From assembly GCA_964404895.1 (NCBI GenBank), contig CAYOLV010000002.1, positions 310,001 through 374,000 on the forward strand: DNA of 64,000 bases, given 5' to 3'. This DNA comes from JBGSUZ01 sp964404895 (GTDB lineage Bacteria > Bacillota > Clostridia > Peptostreptococcales > Acidaminobacteraceae). The translations under genes and the position numbers were made by a program. Below, in pieces: positions 16,213 through 23,342 of this stretch (positions within the stretch are counted from its first letter, which is position 1; each line of letters starts with the position of its first letter). The notes beneath the pieces are model-generated. The model made no database searches, was not told where the DNA came from, and saw only the letters and a program-made list of their open reading frames with translations.

Positions 16213-16401
16213 TTATTTTTTGCCTAATAAGTAACTACATATCAACGTAAATGCTGATAGCATATAAAACGCCACATATACATTAATAAATAGTGTAGTT
16301 ACAAAGGCTATTAAAAAAGCCACTATAACCAATGTGTCCGATATGACATTTGGTTTAAGTGACTTCTTAAATCTTGCTATAAAGTTTTTAAGTTTATCCA
16401 A
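16213..16401 (-). CDS. small membrane protein between terminase and portal genes
   Basis: The 62-residue protein starts MDKLKNFIARFKKSLKPN, a basic amphipathic helix, followed by two hydrophobic segments (TLVIVAFLIAFVTTLFINVY and FYMLSAFTLICSYLL) and a basic GKK end. TTG 16401 was picked because AGAAGGAAGTG stands about nine bases upstream; GTG 16410 overlaps that site. No family is recognised. It lies only six bases after the large terminase stop, so it is expressed with packaging genes. It could be a superinfection or membrane-docking factor, but that is a guess. Confidence 0.7.
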   Translation of the reverse strand: MDKLKNFIARFKKSLKPNVISDTLVIVAFLIAFVTTLFINVYVAFYMLSAFTLICSYLLGKK

Positions 16402-16416
16402 TATGTTCACTTCCTT

Positions 16417-18072
16417 CTACCAGTTCATTGACTCAAGTTGCTCAAGGGCGTTATAAGTTGGTTTTCCAGTATTAAAGATTGCTCTATGCAGTGCCATAAC
16501 TAATGCAATTACACCATCAATTTTAAATTTGCTTTTACTTTTGTCATACTTTATATTTCCCGCCGCATCCGACACAGCAACCACATTACTAGCCATCCAT
16601 GTAAGCATTGAATTATTAGCAATAACTATCCTTTTGTCAAGTAGAGCCATTTCAAAATCTCTTATTGCAGGACTCATTGTTCTATAACCTTGACCCAGAG
16701 GACAAATTGTATATTTTTCTTCAAGTCGTTGAGTAATTTCACCACTTCCCCATCGGTCAAATATAATTTCATCAGCTTGCATCCCGTAATTCAAATGCAA
16801 ATCATCGATATAGTGAAACAGCTCCTCATTGTTGATATATGTTCCGTTAAGTGCAATTAACTCACCTTTTTGTACATACATATCATATCTAACATTATCA
16901 CGCTCTGAGCGATCAATTAGAGTCTCTTTTGGAGTAAACAAATGAGGGTAAACAATATATTTATCAATTGATTCATCATAGAATACTTGAACATAAGCCG
17001 TAATATCTTGAACAAATGACATGTCCAAAGCACCCCAGTATTTCATTCCTCGTAATTCATCAAGAGTAATATCCTTTAAACACTCACGCCACAGATGTAT
17101 ATTGATAGCTAATTCACCATCTAACGCTACATGTTGGTTTAGGTATAACCGCCTAGCTTTAGATTCAAATGATTTAATTTTACTAGCCTTATCCATGAAG
17201 TCTTTTAAGTCATCATATTTTCTAAAAATACCAAGTGCAGGATTAGCTTTTAACCATTGTGCTAAGTCATCGATTTTACATTCTTTATCAGCTTCGTAAA
17301 TTGCATGATAGAATTTTTCATCTGTAAACTTACCACTTTCTATATCTTTGGCATAATTGTATAATTCCATTTCAAGATTCTGTGGGTCACGCCCACTACT
17401 TGCTGTAGTTGTGCAGAACATCAATGGACAATTCCATAATCCCATCCCCGTACGGAGCTTGGTATAGGCATCGCTATTCTTATATTCGTGAATTTCATCA
17501 AGTATAACAACATATGACGCATAGCTATCAAGATTAGCGCCATCATTTGCCAACACACGCAAATAGCTATTTGTTGATTTTCGGTACATCTGCTTGGTGG
17601 ATTCAGTTATTTTGACGTACTTAGATAGCGTTTTATTATTCTTTATCATTAGACAGATAGTGTTAAACAGGTTTGTTGCTTGCTTTTTATCATTCGCAAC
17701 AATAATATATTCAGCCCCAAAAGTTTTGTCCGTAAAATATAAATAAACCGCAATCCATGAGACTAATGAACCTTTCCCATTCTTACGGCTTATATCAAGT
17801 AACGCTTCACGATGTTTTCTGAACCCTGTTTTTCTACACTTAACACATAGTATTTCACTTGTTATTTCAAATTGGAATCTGAGCGGTTTAATCTTTGCAC
17901 CTTTTATGCCTTTATCTAATTCAAGCTTACTAATAAACGAATAAAATCGCCTAGCTTCATCCTCATCATAAAAGTATTCTTCATCATCCCATTTTGATTT
18001 AAGTTCTTCTATTAACATATCAAGGCAATAATCAGTTTGAGCCTTAACATGTTCTTTTAGAAGGCTCGTCAT
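16417..18072 (-). CDS. phage terminase large subunit
   Basis: The 551-residue protein is a TerL of the HK97/P27-associated group. The ATPase half shows the adenine-binding FQFEI region, the Walker A variant SRKNGKGSLVSW (about residues 93-104), and Walker B YVVILDEIHEYKN; a TTTASSGRDP coupling motif follows. The nuclease half has WGALDMSFVQDITAYV with a catalytic aspartate and later acidic residues (FDRWGSGEITQRL). ATG 18072 follows AGAAAGGGTGATATTC. The enzyme cuts concatemeric DNA and drives it into the prohead through the portal. Confidence 0.95.
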   Translation of the reverse strand: MTSLLKEHVKAQTDYCLDMLIEELKSKWDDEEYFYDEDEARRFYSFISKLELDKGIKGAKIKPLRFQFEITSEILCVKCRKTGFRKHREALLDISRKNGKGSLVSWIAVYLYFTDKTFGAEYIIVANDKKQATNLFNTICLMIKNNKTLSKYVKITESTKQMYRKSTNSYLRVLANDGANLDSYASYVVILDEIHEYKNSDAYTKLRTGMGLWNCPLMFCTTTASSGRDPQNLEMELYNYAKDIESGKFTDEKFYHAIYEADKECKIDDLAQWLKANPALGIFRKYDDLKDFMDKASKIKSFESKARRLYLNQHVALDGELAINIHLWRECLKDITLDELRGMKYWGALDMSFVQDITAYVQVFYDESIDKYIVYPHLFTPKETLIDRSERDNVRYDMYVQKGELIALNGTYINNEELFHYIDDLHLNYGMQADEIIFDRWGSGEITQRLEEKYTICPLGQGYRTMSPAIRDFEMALLDKRIVIANNSMLTWMASNVVAVSDAAGNIKYDKSKSKFKIDGVIALVMALHRAIFNTGKPTYNALEQLESMNW

Positions 18073-18090
18073 GAATATCACCCTTTCTAT

Positions 18091-18468
18091 TTATTTTGCA
18101 ATCATGTCTTCCATTTCGTCATCATCGGATTTCTCTATTAAAACCATAGACTTTAGTTTCATTCGTTCTCTTGGAGTTAATGAGAACTCTTTGATGAATG
18201 CCAACATCTGCTTCATGCTATTGCTCGCTATAGATATTTCAGGAATCTGTTGTCTATAACCAGAACTAGCTTGGAAACACAAATCCTTGTTATCTTTTAT
18301 TATTTTCTCAGCCTGTATCCATCTTTGGTAAGATGCACATAATGCAACTAAGGCGATATCATCGCCAGCTTTAAATGTTCCCTCTTCAATCAGCATTTCT
18401 CCAATTGCTTTATATTTAACCGCCGCATCTTTATTCAAAAAACTCGGTGGCTTAGGTAATGTGTACAT
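18091..18468 (-). CDS. P27-family terminase small subunit
   Basis: The 125-residue protein starts MYTLPKPPSFLNKDAAVKYK and includes ALCASYQRWIQAEKIIKDN (residues 43-61), YRQQIPEISIASNSMKQMLA and FSLTPRERMKLKSMV, all characteristic of the P27 small terminase. It recognises the packaging site and hands DNA to TerL. AAAGGAAGTG precedes the ATG. The C-terminal tail is acidic (EKSDDDEMEDMIAK). The HNH gene two genes upstream is typical of cos-type phages. Confidence 0.9.
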   Translation of the reverse strand: MYTLPKPPSFLNKDAAVKYKAIGEMLIEEGTFKAGDDIALVALCASYQRWIQAEKIIKDNKDLCFQASSGYRQQIPEISIASNSMKQMLAFIKEFSLTPRERMKLKSMVLIEKSDDDEMEDMIAK

Positions 18469-18541
18469 ATATTTCACTTCCTTTCGTAAAACTTAAATAG
18501 GCTTAAAACCCACCCCTTTGGAAAATCAACAAAAATTCACG

Positions 18542-18568
18542 CTTGAGGAGGGCTTCGGTCTTCTTAAG
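18542..18568 (+). other. UUCG-capped hairpin upstream of terS
   Basis: Read on the plus strand, a 12-base arm (18542-18553) pairs with an 11-base arm (18558-18568) around a C(UUCG)G tetraloop, with one bulged G and three G-U pairs. The G-U pairs make it strong as plus-strand RNA but poor as minus-strand RNA, although all genes around are on the minus strand. No T-run follows, so it is not a simple terminator. Being next to terS it could instead be part of the packaging (cos) site. Confidence 0.45.
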
Positions 18569-18671
18569 AAACCGTCAAAACTTATTTGACCGCCGCATCA
18601 TTTCATCTCACTGTTTTTTTAATTTATCAGTAGAATCATTTCATTCAACGTCCATTCTCATTTTGTTGCAA

Positions 18672-18701
18672 TAAAAAAAGAACCGCATATGCAGTTCTTA
18701 A
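18672..18701 (-). terminator. terminator after the lipoprotein gene
   Basis: AAGAACTGC and GCGGTTCTT pair on the minus strand around AT and are followed by TTTTTTTATTG, right at the stop of the lipoprotein gene. It would separate the accessory genes from the terminase operon. Confidence 0.7.
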
Positions 18702-19123
18702 TAGTCATCTTTATAAAATCTTTCCTCGCCATAACACAACACATCGGTGTCAATAAATATACTATCCAACGCTTCCTGCTTCCCTATATCATAAGCTTCT
18801 TGCAAATTATCATCATTGTAAAATTCTCCATCAGCAGAACCTACAATGTCAATAAGAATTGGTGTGTCAAACGTGTTATAGTAATCATCTAAACGGTAAG
18901 CTACATCACTGTAATACAACACATCATACGAACTGAAAACTTCTTCACATAGGTTATTCCAGCCTTCTGCATACTTTTCTTCTATATCTTCTAATGTATA
19001 AATATATTCTTCTTCGACTATTTCTATTTCGTTTTCGGAATAGTCACCATAATAATTGCTCCCTGTAGAGCATCCTGTAAGCATCAACATAATTATAGCA
19101 ATAATGATTATATTTTTCTTCAT
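18698..19123 (-). CDS. small acidic lipoprotein, phage cargo
   Basis: The 141-residue product starts MKKNIIIIAIIMLMLTGCST, a signal peptide with an LTGC lipobox, so it should be lipid-anchored outside the membrane. The mature part is very acidic and tyrosine-rich (many YY pairs) and resembles no family I can name. ATG 19123 follows GGGGTGAATGTA. A terminator sits at its stop, so it is likely a separately expressed lysogenic gene. Lipoproteins in this position sometimes block DNA injection of superinfecting phages (for example Ltp of TP-J34); that function is only a hypothesis here. Confidence 0.75.
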   Translation of the reverse strand: MKKNIIIIAIIMLMLTGCSTGSNYYGDYSENEIEIVEEEYIYTLEDIEEKYAEGWNNLCEEVFSSYDVLYYSDVAYRLDDYYNTFDTPILIDIVGSADGEFYNDDNLQEAYDIGKQEALDSIFIDTDVLCYGEERFYKDDY

Positions 19124-19140
19124 TACATTCACCCCATAAT

Positions 19141-19578
19141 TTAATATTGCCTATTATACCATTTTTCGAATTTATTTTTAAGTAACTTCCAATATTCTAC
19201 ATTATCATGTTTATCAGACTCATGGTGATATCTACAAAGTGGAATCAAATTATCTTTATCAAGTCTCAGATTCCAATTAGATTTTAAATTTTCAATATGA
19301 TGAACAATTAATGTCTCAGATTGATTAGAGAAACCTTCTTCCCAACATCCTAAACAAATTCCAAAATACTTTTTTATAATATCAACTCTACACTTTTGCC
19401 AAGCTAATGAATGATAAAAATTATAGTATATCTCTCCGTCACTACTTTTCCTAACATTTTTATCATAATTCCTGTTAGTCATTTTCTTTGCATTCTGTTT
19501 TCCGCCACATTCACATTCACCTGCAAATTTATATTTATGACCACAAAATTTGCATAATTTCATTAATGCCAATTTCAT
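19141..19578 (-). CDS. HNH endonuclease
   Basis: The protein of about 145 residues carries two parts: an N-terminal zinc ribbon-like CKFCGHKYKFAGECECGGK and a C-terminal HNH domain with CLGCWEEG, LIVHHIENLKSNWNLRLDKDN and LIPLCRYHH (about residues 95-128). Such HNH proteins next to terminase genes stimulate cos cleavage by the terminase complex in HK97-type phages. The start is uncertain: ATG 19578, TTG 19572 and ATG 19563 are all possible behind GCAGGTG. The gene lies one gene away from terS. Confidence 0.88.
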   Translation of the reverse strand: MKLALMKLCKFCGHKYKFAGECECGGKQNAKKMTNRNYDKNVRKSSDGEIYYNFYHSLAWQKCRVDIIKKYFGICLGCWEEGFSNQSETLIVHHIENLKSNWNLRLDKDNLIPLCRYHHESDKHDNVEYWKLLKNKFEKWYNRQY

Positions 19579-19595
19579 CACCTGCTTTTGGGCAA

Positions 19596-19623
19596 ATAAA
19601 AAAGAGTCGAAATAATCGACTCA
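19596..19623 (-). terminator. terminator after the two-helix membrane protein gene
   Basis: GAGTCGA and TCGACTC pair around five bases, followed by TTTTTTATTTG on the minus strand. It closes the two-gene accessory unit upstream. Confidence 0.75.
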
Positions 19624-19660
19624 ATCTGTGAAACTATTATTATACTTCAATTTCATATCT

Positions 19661-20467
19661 CTAATTCTCAATGAATGTAAGCTTATTACAGAATGCTACA
19701 AGCGCACCAGAATTAATAGTAGATATCACCATAATTGGTTTATACTGTTCATTAGCCTGCATTTTTTCATTATCACAAATTATATATTGCATTACATATT
19801 GAATGCCTGCGTTATCATTATAGACTAAATCAAATCTAATCTCATCCGAATAGGATTTACCACTAAAACTTAAATCAATTTCTAATAAATACCTTTCTTC
19901 ATTCGGCTTCACTAACTGCATAAATACATTTTGATTTCTAGCCACAATTTCATTATCAAGAAATTTAGAAAAATACAACACGGAATTTAGAGCATAATTT
20001 TCACTTGTGTTAATTAACCTGACACTAATGAAGTCACGTTCCAACACAGGTTGGCAACCTGCTACATCTTCAGGCTCAAGAGGACAACTGTCTGTATTTC
20101 CTTTGTTTGCACAAGTATCACATGGGTCTCTAGCTTCTATTCTTGAATATTTGAACTCAAGAACTAAGACTGGCTCTTTTCTCTTACGTTCATCTTCCAA
20201 CCTTAAGTTGTCCGAACGTTCTAAATCTTCCTGTCTCATGTTCTGGCTATGCTTAATAGACATACCAACACCAACAATCGTGACTACTGCACCAATTAAT
20301 GAACCAAACAATGAACCCCAAAAACCAATCCATTCACCATTCATCGATATTGGTTTTAATGCTGTTGATACAACTACGGCTGACCCAACAATTAGCACAA
20401 TTAATCCAAAAACCATTCCACTTTTTAATATATTATTTCTAATAGATATTGTATCTTTATCTGTCAT
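19661..20467 (-). CDS. two-helix membrane protein with cytoplasmic Cys-rich domain
   Basis: The 268-residue protein has two N-terminal hydrophobic helices (ILKSGMVFGLIVLIVGSAVVV and FWGSLFGSLIGAVVTIVGVGM), then a charged coiled-coil piece (IKHSQNMRQEDLERSDNLRL), and a beta-rich domain of about 170 residues holding a cysteine cluster (CDTC...CPLEPEDVAGC, residues 115-138). The second helix with the following coiled coil is common in uncharacterised phage and defence-associated membrane proteins. GGAGGGA precedes the ATG. It lies 65 bases downstream of the DUF2971 gene and ends at a terminator, so the two are likely one unit. Function unknown. Confidence 0.75.
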   Translation of the reverse strand: MTDKDTISIRNNILKSGMVFGLIVLIVGSAVVVSTALKPISMNGEWIGFWGSLFGSLIGAVVTIVGVGMSIKHSQNMRQEDLERSDNLRLEDERKRKEPVLVLEFKYSRIEARDPCDTCANKGNTDSCPLEPEDVAGCQPVLERDFISVRLINTSENYALNSVLYFSKFLDNEIVARNQNVFMQLVKPNEERYLLEIDLSFSGKSYSDEIRFDLVYNDNAGIQYVMQYIICDNEKMQANEQYKPIMVISTINSGALVAFCNKLTFIEN

Positions 20468-20532
20468 AAAATCCCTCCAGAGTGGTTTTTATACCTTTAA
20501 CTAAGCGTACTTGTTTAAGCTATACTATGAAT

Positions 20533-21399
20533 TTATAAACTTCTCAATGTACATTCTGACTTCTTAATTTCTAGAAGCTCTAAAGTATGTCCATTTGATT
20601 CCAATAACTCTCGTAGTCCATTCTCAATCATATTGCTTGTATTAAGTGGTGAAACGATTATCTTATAAATCGAAGAAATAAAGTCATTTTTATTAATTTT
20701 AAGCTCTACGAAAGGTTTTATATTCATTCCAGTTGCATGAAACTTCGTTATATTCAAAGCATCTATATTCGTAAAATCAAGGCAAATACGATATTCATTT
20801 TCGTATTTAAATTTGGAATTTTTGAACTGCTTGCCCATTTTATAAATTAGTGAAATGTTCAGCTCAGTAAATAATGAATGATGTTTCCTTTCATTGATAA
20901 TAAAATCGTTAACTTGCTTTCTTAATAAGCTTCGCTTGTTTTCGTCCTCATAAACCATTTTAAATGTATTGATTTCTACTTCTCTTGGACTAAAATCTTG
21001 GATATTGGGACTTAAAGATTTCTCGATTTTCTCAATCATGTCACTTTTTCTAAACCCTAACGCTATACCTGTGTTGTTAGAATAGTAATTCCACATTGGA
21101 ATTGAATCACAATCCAATGAAAACGACATTGTAAAAATATTCTTAATCCTAGTATTTTTTGATTCCAAATCTACACTATTTAGCAATTGGTTAAATCTTA
21201 ATCTAACGTCATCATCCATTTTTGCCGAGGTTATATCAAATAATATACTATTAATTATGCGATCATAATCATAGTACTCATCACTGTCATTCAAATAATC
21301 TAGCCTTGTAAGTCGTAGAATTGCATTCTCCTTGTCACTTGTTAGCATCGATACTAGAGCATTTAAAGTTGTATAATGATAAATCATTTCATCTGTCAC
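20533..21399 (-). CDS. DUF2971 family protein
   Basis: The 288-residue protein has the clear DUF2971 pattern: IYHYTTLNALVSML at the start, LRLTRLDYLNDSDEY (about residues 27-41), FTMSFSLDCDSIPMWNYYS and TGIALGFR in the middle, and FKYENEYRICLDF near the end. The histidine, aspartate and arginine positions resemble ADP-ribosyltransferase-like folds, but activity is not shown. DUF2971 genes occur in prophages and defence regions. GTG 21399 is preceded by GAGGTGATT; ATG 21387 is another option. It is paired with the downstream membrane protein gene. Confidence 0.83.
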   Translation of the reverse strand: MTDEMIYHYTTLNALVSMLTSDKENAILRLTRLDYLNDSDEYYDYDRIINSILFDITSAKMDDDVRLRFNQLLNSVDLESKNTRIKNIFTMSFSLDCDSIPMWNYYSNNTGIALGFRKSDMIEKIEKSLSPNIQDFSPREVEINTFKMVYEDENKRSLLRKQVNDFIINERKHHSLFTELNISLIYKMGKQFKNSKFKYENEYRICLDFTNIDALNITKFHATGMNIKPFVELKINKNDFISSIYKIIVSPLNTSNMIENGLRELLESNGHTLELLEIKKSECTLRSL

Positions 21400-21496
21400 A
21401 ACAATCACCTCAAGTACATTATACCAAGAATTAACATCATATGGAATTTTCTAATTTACTTTTAATCCTTTAATAGTACCATTTCATTTTACTCAT

Positions 21497-21522
21497 TAAA
21501 AAAGACCCTTTGATTAGGGTCA
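21497..21522 (-). terminator. terminator after the 117-residue hypothetical gene
   Basis: GACCCT and AGGGTC pair around six bases and are followed by TTTTTTAATG on the minus strand, insulating the DUF2971 unit from upstream early transcription. Confidence 0.75.
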
Positions 21523-21534
21523 CTTTAATGAATT

Positions 21535-21888
21535 TTAAATATTGTCATGTCTATCAAAGAAATACTCTAACTTCTCACTTTGTTTGTGATAAAGGTTAAT
21601 TAACTTATCATATTCAACTTTAAGTTCATTGAGCACTTCTGGATTTGGAACTCCCATAATTTTATTGGCTATTCGCAATGCATCATTGGTCTTTAATGAA
21701 TATTCGAAGTTTTTGAGTTCAATATAATGTTTTACTTTTACGGTTTCTATCTCTTTTGCTAAATTCTCAAGACAAATTAATTCATGGTCTATATATTTTG
21801 AGTAATAGCTATTTATATCAGCATTTTCGTTGATATCTGTTGAATACCATTTTTTTAACTCATCGAATTTTTTTCTTTTCTCGTTCAT
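21535..21888 (-). CDS. hypothetical helical phage protein
   Basis: A 117-residue, highly charged protein that is almost entirely helical, with a likely coiled coil (IDHELICLENLAKEIETVKV and LNELKVEYDKLINLYHKQSE). A strong AGGAAGGGGGTGAATT site precedes the ATG and a terminator follows. No family is recognised. It is the downstream-most gene of the early block before the accessory unit. Confidence 0.7.
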   Translation of the reverse strand: MNEKRKKFDELKKWYSTDINENADINSYYSKYIDHELICLENLAKEIETVKVKHYIELKNFEYSLKTNDALRIANKIMGVPNPEVLNELKVEYDKLINLYHKQSEKLEYFFDRHDNI

Positions 21889-21995
21889 CTAATTCACCCC
21901 CTTCCTAATCCAATGTTACCAGATTAAGGGATGCTATGTCATCAATATTTATTCAAAAATATAAAAAGTGTGTTCTCACCTCAGCACCCTAATCA

Positions 21996-22268
21996 TTATC
22001 TATATTTGCATTTACTAAGCATAGTCTTTAATGTCTTATAATTATGATTGTACTGGATTATGTCACAACAAAGCACTGACTGATTTTTTTGGGCATCAAT
22101 ATATTCACCATACAGCCTTCTATTCGAGGGATTATCTTCAATCGCATACAATAAAGTATTGCTATTGTATGACCCATTTTGTTCTTCAACTATTTCAACA
22201 TTACAAGAATTCATTGTCATTACATATGATATAGCACCGCCATTGATTGTTTTAATGACTTTATCCAT
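21996..22268 (-). CDS. hypothetical phage protein
   Basis: The 90-residue product begins MDKVIKTINGGAISYVMTMN and has a mixed strand-helix pattern with several cysteines near the end (VLCCDIIQYN). GAAGGGGATTGAG lies before ATG 22268, which directly follows the GIY-YIG gene stop. No family is recognised. It is probably co-transcribed and co-translated with the nuclease gene. Confidence 0.65.
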   Translation of the reverse strand: MDKVIKTINGGAISYVMTMNSCNVEIVEEQNGSYNSNTLLYAIEDNPSNRRLYGEYIDAQKNQSVLCCDIIQYNHNYKTLKTMLSKCKYR

Positions 22269-22269
22269 C

Positions 22270-22749
22270 TTACTCAATCCCCTTCCATCGGCTTCCATTT
22301 CTAATTGAACTTACAACTCTCTCACTACATTCAACTTGTCGTGCAATTTCTTTATTCTTGATTCCTTGTAAAATCATTTCACGAATCAATCTCACATCGG
22401 ATTCACTGATTTTTTTGTAGTTTGTTGGAATAGTCGCATCTTTCCGCTTGTTGCAAATAACCACATCATCATAACGTGAATACAAATCAATATACGCTTG
22501 CTCTAAATCCTTTTGTTCCTCTGAGTCGCAAGATTGCAAAATCTCAAATTTGTATTCACCACCTTCATTAAATTGTTCTTGAATCAACGATACATGGTGA
22601 CAGCCTCTATTTAGTTTACTTAAGTGTCCAGAACTTCTTGATGCTAAATTTTTGGTGCTGCCAACATAAGTATAATCAAGTCCATCCTTAATAATATGAA
22701 CCGCATAAACTCCGCACACACCAGTATAAATATTTGCATTTTTTCTCAT
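22270..22749 (-). CDS. GIY-YIG nuclease with C-terminal HTH
   Basis: The 159-residue protein shows a GIY-YIG core: CGVYAVHI, DYTYVGSTKNLASRSSGHLS (about residues 26-45) with the conserved arginine, and the acidic EQAYIDLY helix. The C-terminus (DVRLIREMILQGIKNKEIAR followed by CSERVVSSIRNGSRWK) is a helix-turn-helix of the type seen in homing endonuclease DNA-binding modules. This makes it a likely free-standing homing endonuclease. ATG 22749 is preferred over 22758, which is only two bases from AGGAG. Confidence 0.85.
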   Translation of the reverse strand: MRKNANIYTGVCGVYAVHIIKDGLDYTYVGSTKNLASRSSGHLSKLNRGCHHVSLIQEQFNEGGEYKFEILQSCDSEEQKDLEQAYIDLYSRYDDVVICNKRKDATIPTNYKKISESDVRLIREMILQGIKNKEIARQVECSERVVSSIRNGSRWKGIE

Positions 22750-22823
22750 AATAATCATTCTCCTATTCTATTATTCATTAGTTTTATTTTACAAATTACT
22801 TAAAATTTACCTTTTAAAAACAT

Positions 22824-22852
22824 AAAAAAAGACAGCTTATATTAACTGTCTT
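22824..22852 (-). terminator. terminator after the 67-residue coiled-coil gene
   Basis: AAGACAG and CTGTCTT pair around ten bases, followed by TTTTTTATG on the minus strand. Confidence 0.65.
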
Positions 22853-23040
22853 AGTTCCTTAAGTTCATTTTCATATTTAATTTGTGCTAATTCTCTCTGT
22901 AATCTTAGATTGTTAAGTTGAGCAAAATTTAATTCAATCTTTTGTTTGCATATTTCCAAATCTTTCTGATTCAATTTAATAGCCCATTTTAGTTCTTCTG
23001 GACTTAATTTATCAATTTCTTCTCTTGTCATTTTTTCCAT
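22837..23040 (-). CDS. small coiled-coil phage protein
   Basis: The 67-residue protein, starting MEKMTREEIDKLSPEELKWA, is one long charged helix with heptad spacing. AAAGGTGG precedes ATG 23040, and terminators flank the gene on both sides, so it is a separate small unit. It resembles many short phage proteins of unknown role; no specific family is recognised. Confidence 0.65.
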   Translation of the reverse strand: MEKMTREEIDKLSPEELKWAIKLNQKDLEICKQKIELNFAQLNNLRLQRELAQIKYENELKELRQLI

Positions 23041-23071
23041 ATAACTCAACCACCTTTCATTTTTTGCATAA

Positions 23072-23111
23072 TAAAAGAGTGAGCCAACCCATCACAGATT
23101 AACTCACTCTT
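23072..23111 (-). terminator. terminator after the decayed nuclease end
   Basis: AAGAGTGAG and CTCACTCTT pair around about 19 bases, followed by TTTTATTATG on the minus strand. It was probably the original terminator of the disrupted nuclease gene. Confidence 0.65.
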
Positions 23112-23131
23112 GATTCATCTTTATATTTACT

Positions 23132-23290
23132 TTACTCGCCAACTAGACCATCATTGTCTCTATCAATCATATACTGATAGAGACAATGGCTTGAGTCTAT
23201 TGGCATTTTAAACCCTGCATTCTTCGCCTCGGCAATGGTCACTATTCCATTACCATTTGTATCGATTTTTGAAATGTCATTATCATTATT
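23132..23290 (-). pseudogene. C-terminal remnant of a secreted nuclease (Excalibur-like Ca-binding end)
   Basis: An open frame of 52 codons without any start encodes DTNGNGIVTIAEAKNAGFKM followed by PIDSSH, Y-Y-MIDRDNDGLVGE and a stop. This is the calcium-binding, EF-hand-like tail that ends a family of clostridial secreted DNA/RNA non-specific endonucleases, as I recall the family. An in-frame TAG lies right upstream and no ribosome site is present. The matching N-terminal half of the same family lies 1.9 kb upstream, on the other side of the kinase gene, so this is the 3' end of a gene broken by the cargo exchange. Confidence 0.75.
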
Positions 23291-23342
23291 CTATAATTAG
23301 CATTTTACCAGAATCATGACATACAGATAACTATTCATTATC

